A stretch of DNA of 64,000 nucleotides, taken from assembly GCA_021730635.1 (NCBI GenBank), contig JAJNNC010000002.1, positions 496,001-560,000 of the forward strand. The letters are read 5' to 3'. Source of the stretch: Catalimonadaceae bacterium JC749. GTDB taxonomy: Bacteria; Bacteroidota; Bacteroidia; Cytophagales; Cyclobacteriaceae. Both the position numbers and the translations under genes were made by a program. The first letter of the stretch is position 1, and each line of letters begins with the position of its first letter. This document shows, in pieces, positions 46,886 through 55,679 of the stretch. The notes beneath the pieces were generated by a model. That model worked only from the letters and a program-made list of their open reading frames with translations. It did not search any database and was not told the origin of the DNA.

Positions 46886-48727
46886 ATGTCAGAAGTTCCT
46901 GAAAATAATAAGCGGGAAGAAGATAACGTTGCTACCACGGAACAGGAGAACCTTTTTGAGGAGAATACCACTGATCATTCACCCGAAGAAGACCACAGTG
47001 AAGAAGATAATGAACAGGTAGATTACAGTCATTATTCGAAGAAAGAACTGCTTAAAGAGATTGAAACTCAGCTTAAAAATGACAATATCCGGCAAGCGGA
47101 TACGGTGGCCAATGAGGTAAAACATTATCTCGATGACCTTGAGGAAACAGAGCGGCAGGAGGCATTGCAGAAATTCATCCAGGAAGGTGGCGAGCAGAAA
47201 GATTTTGAGTATCGCCCTGATGAACTTTCGGAGCGGTTTTACCAGGTATACCGGCAGATCAAAGAACGCAAGAGCAAGTATCATGATGAACTCAACAAAG
47301 ATCGGACGCACAATCTCGCGGCGAAGCAGGACGTGCTGGACAGGCTGAGGAATCTGGTAGACAGCGAAGAAACCCAGGTGAGTATCAATGCACTGAAAGA
47401 TCTACAAAAAGAGTGGAAGGCCATTGGCCAGGTACCGCCACAGGCGGCCCGTAACCTGTGGGCGAATTACAATGCCCTGATCAATCGGTTTTATGACAAC
47501 CGAAGCATCTATTTTGAGCTCAAAGAACTGGACCGGAGGAAAAATCTGGAGGCCAAGCAGGAATTATGTGAGAAAGCGGAGAGCCTGGCAGCGCTGGAAG
47601 ACATCCGGGAAGCCGTAAGTCAGTTAGACGAACTCCACGAAGAGTATAAACATATTGGGCCGGTCCCCCAGGAAGAGCAGGAGCCTTTATGGCAAAGATT
47701 CAAGGCTGCCTCCGATAAGATCCATGAGCGGAGAAGGGAAGGAATAGATGTTTTCAAGAAAGAATTACAGCAGAACATGCAGGCCAAATTAACCCTCTGT
47801 GAGGAAGTGGCCGCTTTTGTTGATTTTCAGACAGAAAGTATCAAAGAGTGGAACCAAAAGACCAGGGAAATCCAGGAAATACAGAAAAAGTGGGAAGCCA
47901 TAGGCAGCATGCCGCGCGAGAGAGCCAAAGAAATCAATAAAAAGTTCTGGTCTAATTTCAAACAGTTCTTTGCCCACAAAGGTGAGTTTTTCAAAAGTTT
48001 GGATGAGAAAAGGGAAGAAAACTTAAAACAGAAAGAAAAGCTGATAGAGAGAGCGGAAGTTTTGAAGGAGAGTGAGGATTGGCATAAAACGGCCAACGAG
48101 CTCAAGCAGCTCCAGAAGGAGTGGAAAGACATTGGTCCGGTGCCTGAAAAAGTCAGAGAAGAAGTTTACCAGCGTTTTAAGGCTGCCTGCGACTATTTCT
48201 TTGAGCGCCGTCGATCCAAACACAAAACAGTAGATTCGGAATATGAGAAAAACCTGAAAGCGAAGCGGGATATCTGCGATCAGATTGTAAAAATGGCTGA
48301 GGAAGGCGCGGATGATCCGGAGAAACTCCTGGATTTGAGTGAGCAGTTTGCAGAGATTGGCTTTGTGCCGAAGAATAATATCAAGAGTATCAGCCAGCGG
48401 TTTGAAGAAGCGGTCAATACTTTTCTAAAGAAAGTAAAAGACCTGGACGATCAGCAAAAGCAGGAATTAAAGATTGAAGCGGAAATTCTGGCCATGAAAA
48501 ACAGCCCGAGTGCTGAAAGAAAAATGTACAACCGGGAAATTCAGTTAAGAAAGAAAATCAGCCGGTTGGAAGAAGACATTGCGGTCTGGAGAAACAACAT
48601 TACCTTTTTTGCTTCATCCAAAGAGGCTGATAAGTTAAAATCCGAATTTGAAGAAAAGATCAAAAAGGCGGCTGCCGAGGTAGAAGAGTTAAAATCAGAG
48701 CTGTCGATTCTTCAGAACATTCGCTAA
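46886..48727 (+). CDS. DUF349 repeat protein
   Basis: A 613-residue, highly charged, largely helical protein with an acidic, probably disordered N terminus (about 1-50). At least five DUF349 repeats are visible by their W-x-x-I-G-x-V-P cores: EWKAIGQVPPQAARNLW, EYKHIGPVPQEEQEPLW, KWEAIGSMPRERAKEINKKF, EWKDIGPVPEKVREEVY and FAEIGFVPKNNIKSISQRF. The last 60 residues form a coiled coil. DUF349 proteins are widespread in Bacteroidota and of unknown function. A tRNA gene follows 63 nt after the stop. Confidence 0.92.
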   Translation: MSEVPENNKREEDNVATTEQENLFEENTTDHSPEEDHSEEDNEQVDYSHYSKKELLKEIETQLKNDNIRQADTVANEVKHYLDDLEETERQEALQKFIQEGGEQKDFEYRPDELSERFYQVYRQIKERKSKYHDELNKDRTHNLAAKQDVLDRLRNLVDSEETQVSINALKDLQKEWKAIGQVPPQAARNLWANYNALINRFYDNRSIYFELKELDRRKNLEAKQELCEKAESLAALEDIREAVSQLDELHEEYKHIGPVPQEEQEPLWQRFKAASDKIHERRREGIDVFKKELQQNMQAKLTLCEEVAAFVDFQTESIKEWNQKTREIQEIQKKWEAIGSMPRERAKEINKKFWSNFKQFFAHKGEFFKSLDEKREENLKQKEKLIERAEVLKESEDWHKTANELKQLQKEWKDIGPVPEKVREEVYQRFKAACDYFFERRRSKHKTVDSEYEKNLKAKRDICDQIVKMAEEGADDPEKLLDLSEQFAEIGFVPKNNIKSISQRFEEAVNTFLKKVKDLDDQQKQELKIEAEILAMKNSPSAERKMYNREIQLRKKISRLEEDIAVWRNNITFFASSKEADKLKSEFEEKIKKAAAEVEELKSELSILQNIR

Positions 48728-48745
48728 AAAACAGGCAGCAATCGC

Positions 48746-48775
48746 TTGCATAATGGCAAGTGATTTCTATATTTG
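48746..48775 (+). promoter_or_regulatory. Promoter of tRNA-Thr
   Basis: TTG at 48746-48748, 19 nt spacing, then TATATTTG at 48768-48775. This is a near-ideal Bacteroidota sigma-A promoter and lies 15 nt before the tRNA. Confidence 0.75.
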
Positions 48776-48790
48776 CATCCTCAATGAATA

Positions 48791-48863
<73 letters not shown>

Positions 48864-48873
48864 CCTCAGAATC

Positions 48874-48909
48874 AAGCACTTACGAGTTAATTCTTGTAAG
48901 TGCTTTTTT
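48874..48909 (+). terminator. Terminator after tRNA-Thr
   Basis: AAGCACTTAC (48874-48883) pairs with GTAAGTGCTT (48896-48905), followed by a T-run. It lies 11 nt after the tRNA. Confidence 0.88.
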
Positions 48910-48962
48910 ATTTGATACACCATTTGATACACTTTTTCAGCTGTAGCATGATTTGATACACC
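48910..48962. repeat. Three direct copies of ATTTGATACACC
   Basis: ATTTGATACACC occurs at 48910-48921, nearly exactly (last base T) at 48922-48932, and again at 48951-48962. The first two are adjacent. The repeats start directly after the tRNA-Thr terminator. Arm-type binding sites of a tyrosine recombinase or the remnant of an integrated element are possible, but no integrase gene is present here. Confidence 0.6.
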
Positions 48963-49450
48963 AGGCATTTAGGGTATCATCATTTTTCCTTGTCTTCTAG
49001 GTTTATCCATTATCAGTTGTTATAGTAATTTTGAAATCGGTGTTTGTAATCCTTAAGAGATTCATGGTATGAAACGGTTTTGACATCACTGAAAAGCCAT
49101 TGAAAACGAGAAGCGAAAGCAGGTTAGGTAACTGAGGCAGGCAAGAAAAAGAGCAGTGTTACAAGCTAGCAGGTTATCCTTACATTTTTCATTTATTCCT
49201 GACAAGGTGCTTTTTGAGCTTTCAATCATTTGTAATTTACCAGCTTGCAAGAAACAACCTCTCTGCTAGGGCTACAGAAGAGAGACAAAACAGAGTTACC
49301 TCCTTCTAGATGCTCAAGGTCCCTATTGGGTCCCTGTTTTTTTCTCTTTAACACTCTTATCCGTTAAAAAATCACCTCAAAGGTTAATAGAGGTTTAAGC
49401 ACCCCTCTTAAACGTTAAACTTTTTAGCTTGCCGTTAAAAAAACGTTAAT
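48963..49450. other. Gene-free stretch with CGTTAA repeats before the ATPase gene
   Basis: About 490 bp without a gene. The last 90 bp before the ATPase start contain CGTTAA four times, near 49362, 49412, 49433 and 49444, each in a (A/C)CGTTAA(A/T) setting. Spacing is irregular, so iterons or a repressor site are possible but unproven. A GGTCCCT...GGGTCCCT direct repeat with a T-run lies near 49319-49345. Confidence 0.4.
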
Positions 49451-50683
49451 ATGGAAGTGTGTACTTATTGTGCTTCAGTGATCATAGACAAGCGAAGTAA
49501 TGCCCTCTACTGTAGTGATAACTGTAGGAGTAAGGCGTGTCAGCATAAAAAAAGGATAGAAGACAAGCAGAAACCTCTCCGAGCTTCTCTTCACGCTCTG
49601 GATAACCAGCTCACAGAAGTGCTGGTGGCTGTTGCGGATTGCACTACTTTGTTAGAGAAAAACCAGGAAAAATTACAAGAAGTAGAAAAGCAGTGGAAAG
49701 AGAAAAATCATCTCTATCATATGCATTACGAAAAGTACAGGATTGAAGAGTTGGGCTATCTAGATCAAGATTACAGCTATTTCATTCCCAAAGAAATCAA
49801 CAGAACCGCCAATAACCTGTTGTACTTGCTGACGGTACAAGAGGGAAAAAGTAACCTTAAAAAAGAAATCAATCACTTGGCAGCAGAACACAAAAAGCTC
49901 AAGGAAGAGAAAAAGCAGTGTGAGCAAGAGCTGGCTATTTATTCTGTTGAATTTGACCAGATAAAAGAAAAGATGGCACAACTGGAGGCAAGCTTAGCCG
50001 CTCTAGAGCAGAGAAAACAGAAATCTCCTGTCAAGAGAAAAAAAGCAGCCAAGGCTCAGCCTCACTCCTTGCAAGAAGGCATCAGTGTGAAAGCTTTTAT
50101 GCAACTCCAGTTTGAGACTCTAAGAATGCCGAAGGGCTTAGGTACTTTTCTGGGTCAATTGGATCTTTATCAGCTCTCTATTGCTTTGACTGGGAACCCA
50201 GGAGCTGGGAAGAGTTACTTTTTAGCGGCCCTTGCCAAACTGTTCAGTTACATGGGTTTTTCCCTCTGTTATTTCCAACTAGAGCAGGGCTTAGGCAAGA
50301 TCATGCAGAATATTCTGCAGGCATACCCGGTCAATCCCAAAAATGTGGTGTTGAAAGAGAGTGCTACTTTAGAAGATATACGACAGGCAGCTCAAGGCTT
50401 TGATGGTGTTTTGATTGACAGCTTTGGCAAGGTGAGTGCAGATGCCAGAGTCTTTGATGCGCTGCGCAAAGAGTTTCCTAATACTATCTTCATTTCTATC
50501 TTTCAGAAAAACAGTGATGGCAGCACCAGAGGAGGAAGCCGCATAGATTATGACAGCTCCATGATCATTGATGTGATCAGAAGAGACAATAGACCAGTGG
50601 CCATCATGCGAAAGAGCCGCTATGGCACTCAAGGTTGGGAGTATGATGTAAAGGATGACCAGATTATCAAAAGATTCGAGTAA
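49451..50683 (+). CDS. Zinc finger / coiled-coil / RecA-like ATPase fusion, accessory gene
   Basis: A 410-residue protein in three parts. Residues 1-35 form a putative zinc finger with Cys4, Cys7, Cys21 and Cys25 (CTYC...LYCSDNCRSKAC), like the YCSxxCR fingers of small DNA-binding proteins. Residues about 55-195 are a long charged coiled coil, followed by a basic linker (KQKSPVKRKKAAKA). Residues about 215-410 are a RecA/RadA/DnaB-like ATPase with Walker A GNPGAGKS (248-255), a hydrophobic Walker B ending at Asp323 (GVLIDSF) and a RadA-like QKNSDGSTRGGSRIDYDSSMIIDV block. No Lon-like protease or hexameric helicase N-domain is present, so it is neither normal RadA nor DnaB. It lies alone beside a tRNA in decayed DNA, suggesting a mobile-element origin. 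Function unknown; a DNA-linked role is inferred. Confidence 0.75.
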   Translation: MEVCTYCASVIIDKRSNALYCSDNCRSKACQHKKRIEDKQKPLRASLHALDNQLTEVLVAVADCTTLLEKNQEKLQEVEKQWKEKNHLYHMHYEKYRIEELGYLDQDYSYFIPKEINRTANNLLYLLTVQEGKSNLKKEINHLAAEHKKLKEEKKQCEQELAIYSVEFDQIKEKMAQLEASLAALEQRKQKSPVKRKKAAKAQPHSLQEGISVKAFMQLQFETLRMPKGLGTFLGQLDLYQLSIALTGNPGAGKSYFLAALAKLFSYMGFSLCYFQLEQGLGKIMQNILQAYPVNPKNVVLKESATLEDIRQAAQGFDGVLIDSFGKVSADARVFDALRKEFPNTIFISIFQKNSDGSTRGGSRIDYDSSMIIDVIRRDNRPVAIMRKSRYGTQGWEYDVKDDQIIKRFE

Positions 50684-51076
50684 ATGACAAGATAAAGTAT
50701 AAGGGTATTAAATGATAAGTTTTAGAAGGTTTCCAATATCCTGGATCTTTTCAGATTCTGCAACCTCTTACCATCAATTTCATGAAAGTTATTGATCGAA
50801 AGCACTTTGGTGTCAGAAAGCATGCTGAGAGCAGTGCTTTTCTCCATGCCTAAACATCAGCTGTCTGAAGATTTTTACATACCTGTTAATTTGAAAGTTA
50901 AAATTCTGTTCTACACTTTTCGATATTAGAAGCAAGAGAAAGTTTATTTTATCTTTAAATCTAACTTTGAAAAGTCGCCCAAGTTTAGTAACTCAGAAAA
51001 TTAGCTTTATTTGCAAAATAAGAGGGGTATTAGAGAAAGTCAGTAAAAGAAATGAGGGTTTTTATTACTAGACTAG
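50684..51076. other. Gene-free stretch between ATPase and IS remnant
   Basis: About 390 bp with no recognisable gene or fragment; stops occur frequently in all frames. Confidence 0.4.
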
Positions 51077-51583
51077 CTATTTAGATTGAAGAAAAGGCAA
51101 GCTTTCCAAACGATGTTGGGCCACTACATGCAATTCGACAACATAAATAATGCATATTTTAGTAGCACAATAATCCATATTAGAGAGATGACGAGCTACC
51201 TGAGCTTTTCGCTTGCCATTACACAATATGATCGGCCAAGCCTCTACTAACAGCACCTTTTTATTCATGCCTTTTAACTCACTAATCTGCAAAAAGCATT
51301 CAGCGAGAAAAGGAAATACTCCTGCCAAACGATCTATTCGTGCATTGAAAGCTTGATAACTGGGTAGTTGTGGAAATTATGAGCTAAGGTGCTTATTAGC
51401 ATAACGCCAAATGGCTTTAATCCCAGCGGGGACCGTCTTGAATTTTTCTTCCTCCGATATGACTAATAGATAAACGATTAATAATGCTGCATTTGTGAAG
51501 TCTGGTTCCAGATTATTTTGGCTAAGGCGTTGGCAATGCCAGTAGAGTTCATTGTCATAGTAGTCGCAGATATAGCAGTACAT
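51077..51583 (-). pseudogene. IS982-like transposase, truncated with nonsense codon
   Basis: A single minus-strand frame of about 169 codons. The N-terminal part (MYCYICDYYDNELYWHCQRL) and the later FPQLPSYQAFNARIDRLAGVFPFL and NMDYCATKICIIYVVELHVVAQH resemble IS982-family transposases. A TAA at 51377-51379 interrupts HLSS/FPQL, probably in place of Trp. The catalytic segment reads LLVEAWPIILC, where family members have D-S-M-P, so the first catalytic Asp is Glu. The C-terminal third, with later active-site residues, is missing. It is dead and its N-terminal end abuts an oxidoreductase fragment, which it may have interrupted. Confidence 0.75.
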
Positions 51584-51652
51584 GGCTACTATTTGTTCTT
51601 ATTCATATACAAATATAGTTATGGCCTATATCTGCTTCTTTATACCCTTGAT

Positions 51653-51805
51653 TCGCATTTTGTGCAAAATAATATGGATACTACAGGACTGGGTGAACCT
51701 CCTTTCCCACCGATAGTGGGTACTCTGGCCAATGCGTTATACAAAGCCACGGGCAATCGTTATTACCATCAGCCATTCTTTGCCAACGAACTTAAGTTGG
51801 GCTAG
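51653..51805 (+). pseudogene. C-terminal fragment of molybdopterin-binding oxidoreductase subunit
   Basis: About 50 codons ending in a normal stop. SHFVQNNMDTTGLGEPPFPP and the following LANALYKATGNRYYHQPF match the extreme C terminus of aerobic molybdenum hydroxylase large subunits (isoquinoline 1-oxidoreductase beta / XdhB type). The homology begins about 70 bp from the transposase start, suggesting that insertion cut the gene. The same segment is found in the gene at the right window edge. Confidence 0.8.
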
Positions 51806-51815
51806 TATTTATGGG

Positions 51816-52205
51816 TTAATTTCAGATAAGATTGATATACAAATGACGCGCCTGGGAGGCGGATACGGACGTCGGTCTTATGCACACTGGCTGATAGAGG
51901 CAGCGCTGATCTCCCAGAGAATGAAAGCTCCTATCAAGCTTATCTATACACGAAAAGATGATATGACAGCCGGCATCTATCGTCCCACCTATAGCGCTAA
52001 ATACCGGGCGGCTTTGGATGCAGACAATAAGCTGAATGCTTTTCATGTGAAGGCAGGAGGGATACTGGAAAGTCCATTGTATGCCAATCGTTTTCCTGCC
52101 GGTGCGGTAGACCATTGTCTGGCAGAAGACTGGTCTGTTGTACATAGAGGCGTTTCCGCTTATTTCTGCCACGATTCTTATGTGGCCCATGTGCTGGACG
52201 TTTTT
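51816..52205 (+). pseudogene. Internal fragment of molybdopterin-binding oxidoreductase subunit, with deletion
   Basis: About 130 codons in one frame. KIDIQMTRLGGGYGRRSYAH, the following LIEAALISQRMKAPIKLIYTRKDDMTAGIYRP and NRFPAGAVDH match the central part of IorB-type subunits. The frame then jumps at CLAEDWSVVHRGVSAYFCHD: compared with the gene at the right edge, about 80-90 residues between PAGAVDH and the HRG-AYFCH block are missing. The C-terminal end is absent and the frame runs into unrelated sequence. It lies downstream of a C-terminal fragment, so the order is scrambled or two copies were once in tandem. Confidence 0.8.
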
Positions 52206-52559
52206 ACCACCAGCCTTTTGTGCAGGATCTACAGACTGCTGACTGGAAGCTGTGACAAAGTATGTACTTTGATTCAGTATAAACTGGTCTTTAAAGAGAT
52301 GGGGATGTTTTGTTTTTACTGATTTTTAAGATCAACACTGGCTACCCTACCTTTACAGATTTATCAATCTTATTCTCATTCATGAAGCTTATCTATTACT
52401 TTTTTTACTCCTAACAGTACTCTAATTTTCTTTCTCGTATCCTTGAAGATGATGCTGAAGAATTCAGGACAGACGATGGTTTTCAGTGTCCGATTGGTAG
52501 GAAATCAACAGTATGGTTAGAAGAGTTCATGAAATGTTTTTTACAGAAGTAAAATACAT
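52206..52559. other. Gene-free stretch
   Basis: About 350 bp between the oxidoreductase fragment and moaA. Low complexity and many stops; nothing recognised. Confidence 0.4.
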
Positions 52560-53558
52560 TCAACCACCAATGGTAGACATAGACTCGGAGGCAGGATGCA
52601 AAGATTGACGAGACTTTTCTGCCTCAAACCCATCTTTAGGGCGATGACTAAAAGCATTCTTCAAAGCTGCTTTGATCTCTTCATGGCTGGCCCCACTTCT
52701 CAAGAGTTGTCGGATGTCCAGTACGCCCTCATCATACAGACAGGTTTTAAGCGTGCCCTGTGCCGTTACCCTGATACGGTTGCAACTTCCACAAAAGGTA
52801 CGGCTGAAGGCGGCTATAATACCTACCGCTCCTTGATGCCCCGGAATGAGATAGTTATAGGCAGTAGAATGCACAGGATCTTTTGCTTTCTGAATATCGG
52901 GATAACATTCCTTTAGTTTTTCAAGTATCTTCCGGTGCGTCCAGACTAGTACCGGATAGTGGCTGCCCTCTCCGTTGAAAGGCATCTCTTCTATGAAACG
53001 TACATCCACAGGGTAATCCCGGCTGAGTTCGGATAAAGGAACGATATCTTCGGTATTTTTGCCTTCCATCACCACCGCATTGATCTTGGTAGGGATTTTA
53101 TGCGCCATCAGCTGCTCAAAACAATCTCTGACTTTATCAAATTCATCTCTGCGGGTGATCTCCTTAAAACGCTCCGCATCGAAAGTATCCAGACTAAGAT
53201 TGACTGAACGTATACCCAACTGTTTCAATTCAGGCACGTGTTCAGTAGTCAGCACCCCATTGGTGGTGATGTTGATGTCTCTGATGCCCTTGATCTGACT
53301 GAGCTGTCGCAGAAAATACATCAGCTCTCTGCGTATAAAAGGCTCTCCACCAGTAATTCTGACTTTAGAAACGCCCATTTCTGCCATCAGACTCACCATC
53401 CTCAGCATCTCTTCATAAGTTAGCAGTTCCTTCTTGGGCAGATACCTGATTCCTTCTGCAGGCATGCAGTAAAAACAACGCAGGTTACACCGGTCTGTTA
53501 CTGCTAGTCTCAGATAAGTAATAGGACGTCCATGATTATCATAAATCAAGTCAGGCAT
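52560..53558 (-). CDS. moaA: GTP 3',8-cyclase (molybdenum cofactor synthesis)
   Basis: Radical SAM enzyme that turns GTP into the cyclic precursor of molybdopterin. The 332 residues look intact: the radical SAM cluster site CNLRCFYC, the SAM-binding RITGGEPFIRREL, and the C-terminal cluster CGSCNRIRVTAQGTLKTC. The chain ends MSTIGG with the usual terminal Gly-Gly. No moaC, moaD or mog genes are nearby; only a broken moaE lies upstream in the opposite direction. It sits among remnants of molybdenum enzymes and may support the cofactor for genes elsewhere. Confidence 0.95.
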   Translation of the reverse strand: MPDLIYDNHGRPITYLRLAVTDRCNLRCFYCMPAEGIRYLPKKELLTYEEMLRMVSLMAEMGVSKVRITGGEPFIRRELMYFLRQLSQIKGIRDINITTNGVLTTEHVPELKQLGIRSVNLSLDTFDAERFKEITRRDEFDKVRDCFEQLMAHKIPTKINAVVMEGKNTEDIVPLSELSRDYPVDVRFIEEMPFNGEGSHYPVLVWTHRKILEKLKECYPDIQKAKDPVHSTAYNYLIPGHQGAVGIIAAFSRTFCGSCNRIRVTAQGTLKTCLYDEGVLDIRQLLRSGASHEEIKAALKNAFSHRPKDGFEAEKSRQSLHPASESMSTIGG

Positions 53559-53771
53559 AAGCTTTCCTTTCTCAGGCTCAATGACAAATGTACACTTTGT
53601 ATAGTAAACATAACTAACTTCATTTGCATCCCATGAAACGCAATATTTTATGATTCGGGATTTCCAAAGAAATCGTATGCAATGCCAGCTCCAAGTGGAT
53701 ATAACTACATAATGTAAGTAGTCTTTTGCAAAGTTTCAAGCCCGGTGAGTGGGGTTGTTGATGAATAGATA

Positions 53772-54040
53772 ATGATTGATGACGAAATTGCCATCAAAGA
53801 AATGGGAAAACTGGCAAAGGAAACCGCCGGTAAGCGGCCAGGGGCCAAGATTACCATTCACCATCGCAAAGGTACTTTGTACATTGGCGATATTGCCGTC
53901 ATCATTACTATCTCTACACCCATTGTCAGCAAGCTTTTGAAGCCTGTCAATATACCATCGACACCTTAAAGCAACGCATACCCATCTGGAAGAAAGAGAT
54001 CTTTGAAGACGGAGAAAGTTGGGTAGCAGCACACCCCTAG
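53772..54040 (+). pseudogene. moaE (molybdopterin synthase large subunit), truncated and frameshifted
   Basis: The C-terminal half of MoaE is recognisable: MAIKEM-like KEMGKLAKETAGKRPGAKIT, then IHHRKGTLYIGDIAVIITISTP. The frame then shifts by one base near 53919-53921, where one C appears lost from ACACCCCAT, and continues as AFEACQYTIDTLKQRIPIWK and EIFEDGESWVAAHP with a normal stop. The N-terminal half is absent. MoaE joins with MoaD to add sulfur to the precursor made by MoaA, so the gene belonged to the same pathway as its neighbour. It is not functional. Confidence 0.85.
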
Positions 54041-54415
54041 AATGACCTATAGAGATCAAATTTTGTATCAATGTAACAATTGATGCAGGGAAAGATAAAA
54101 TGATCTGTAATAGAACTATACCTGATAAGGCTTCAATATCCGAAGGAAATCCTATACGCTCGAAATAGTATTTGAATCTCGTAAGCTATTGTTTGTTTTT
54201 CGTTATTTCCAGATTACTGCTCATATTACGTTTGACCTATATTTATAGGCCCAAAAATGCAAAGATGCGCTAACTGACATAAAGGGTTGTGTGGTGAGAA
54301 CAGGAAAGCAGTTAAGTACCTATTGTTTGTTAAACTGCAGGTGTTCAATGGATATCAATTTACATGCGTATTAGCATAATCTCAAGTTATTGTGAGGGGT
54401 AAAAATAATTGAGTA
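54041..54415. other. Gene-free stretch before araC-like pseudogene
   Basis: About 375 bp, AT-rich, with no gene recognised. It should contain the former promoter of the AraC-like pseudogene. Confidence 0.35.
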
Positions 54416-55301
54416 ATGAATAAGGTTGAAAAATTAGAAGAATTTTATAAGCGTAAGTTTCAATGGATGCCTGAGGATGCACGTAAGGATATAGGAAATT
54501 TTAATATTTTCAAACTAGAACCCATCAAGGAAGGAAAACCTACTTCAATTCCCTATCAAAGGCGTGATTTTTACAAAATTATGCTGGTTAAAGGAAACAG
54601 CTGGGTGCACTATGAGGATAAGGTAGTAGCTGTAAAAAAACAGGCACTATCGTTCTCTAATAACCACATTCTCTTTAAATGGGAACATGTTAATCGGATC
54701 AGAGATGGGATTTACTGTGTATTTAATACCAATTTTTTCAATCAGTTTGGTCAGTTCCAGCATTATGAGGTATTCCAGCCCCAGGGTTCTCATATTTTCG
54801 AACTGAGCGATGAGCAGGCAAGCCAAATCTATGAGATTTTTGACAGAATGCAGAGGGAATTTAACTCTGATTATAAGTATAAATATGATCTGATTCGCAA
54901 TCTCATTTTTGAGCTACTCCATTTTGCCCTGAAGCTACAGCCCTCATCTTATGTAAAACGTACCGCATGAAAATGCCTTGCCTGGGATTCTATGATGTTT
55001 CTGGAACTTTTAGTGCGTCAGTGTCCCATTGACGATACACATTCAGAGAGTAAACTTTCGTACTGCTTCTGACTTTGCCAATCAACTGAAGGCCCTTGCA
55101 CACTTTTTGAACAGGGTAGTCAAAGAAAATTTTCAGAAAACAACTTCTCAGATGAATGCCGAGTGCATTTTGCAGGAATAAAAAGTGTTATTAAGGCACA
55201 GTGACTGGAACGTGTCAGAGATTGCCTATGCCTTAGGGTTTTCTGAGGCGACTCATTTTAACAACTTCTTTAAAAAGCATACCCAATTCAGAAATGTTTG
55301 A
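54416..55301 (+). pseudogene. AraC family regulator, decayed copy
   Basis: The N-terminal 170 codons are open (MNKVEKLEEFYKRKFQWMPE, RRDFYKIMLVKGNSWVHYEDK, DGIYCVFNTNFFNQFGQF) and closely resemble the intact regulator at 56447-57346. After TAA-like breaks near 54968 the frame is lost. In another frame, from about 55076, QLKALAHFLNRVVKENFQKTTSQMN and WNVSEIAYALGFSEATHFNNFF encode the helix-turn-helix region, with an in-frame TAA in LQE(stop)KVLLR near 55181. It cannot make an intact regulator; the isolated N-terminal sensor domain could still be made. Confidence 0.85.
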
Positions 55302-55679
55302 ATATCGTAAGAGATTATTTGAATAGTGTTATTTCATAAGCAGATGTCTTATTACATTTGCCCCCTGTTTTAAAGCCTGTGGATAAGGATATAGTTGCCA
55401 CAAAGTTGATGCAGATAGGTCTTTATAGTCACAGGTTATCCAATTTTGTCAAAAGATTTTTTGTAAATAGTTTTAAGTGAGAAAAACCGGGCCAGCTTGG
55501 TCCGGATCTTTCTGTAAAAAGCAAGGGCAGATAGGGTACTATGGCATAGCAGGTTGTTAAAACAATTGGCATTTGTAATGGTGGATAGCATTGTTAAACA
55601 TGAATTTTTATTTCTCAACCTATAGCCATCAATTGATCCCACACTTCATTGTCATTCTATCAGACGATAAGTCATTTAT
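55302..55679. other. Gene-free stretch
   Basis: About 380 bp with no recognisable gene or fragment; multiple stops on both strands. Confidence 0.4.

Noticed and set aside
49319..49345. GGTCCCT / GGGTCCCT pair with T-run as a terminator
   Set aside because: The two units are direct rather than inverted repeats, so they do not form a stem.
51518..51652. Upstream part of the frame preceding the oxidoreductase C-terminal fragment as a membrane protein
   Set aside because: The hydrophobic stretch is the antisense of the IS982-like transposase N terminus and the IS end, not a real domain.
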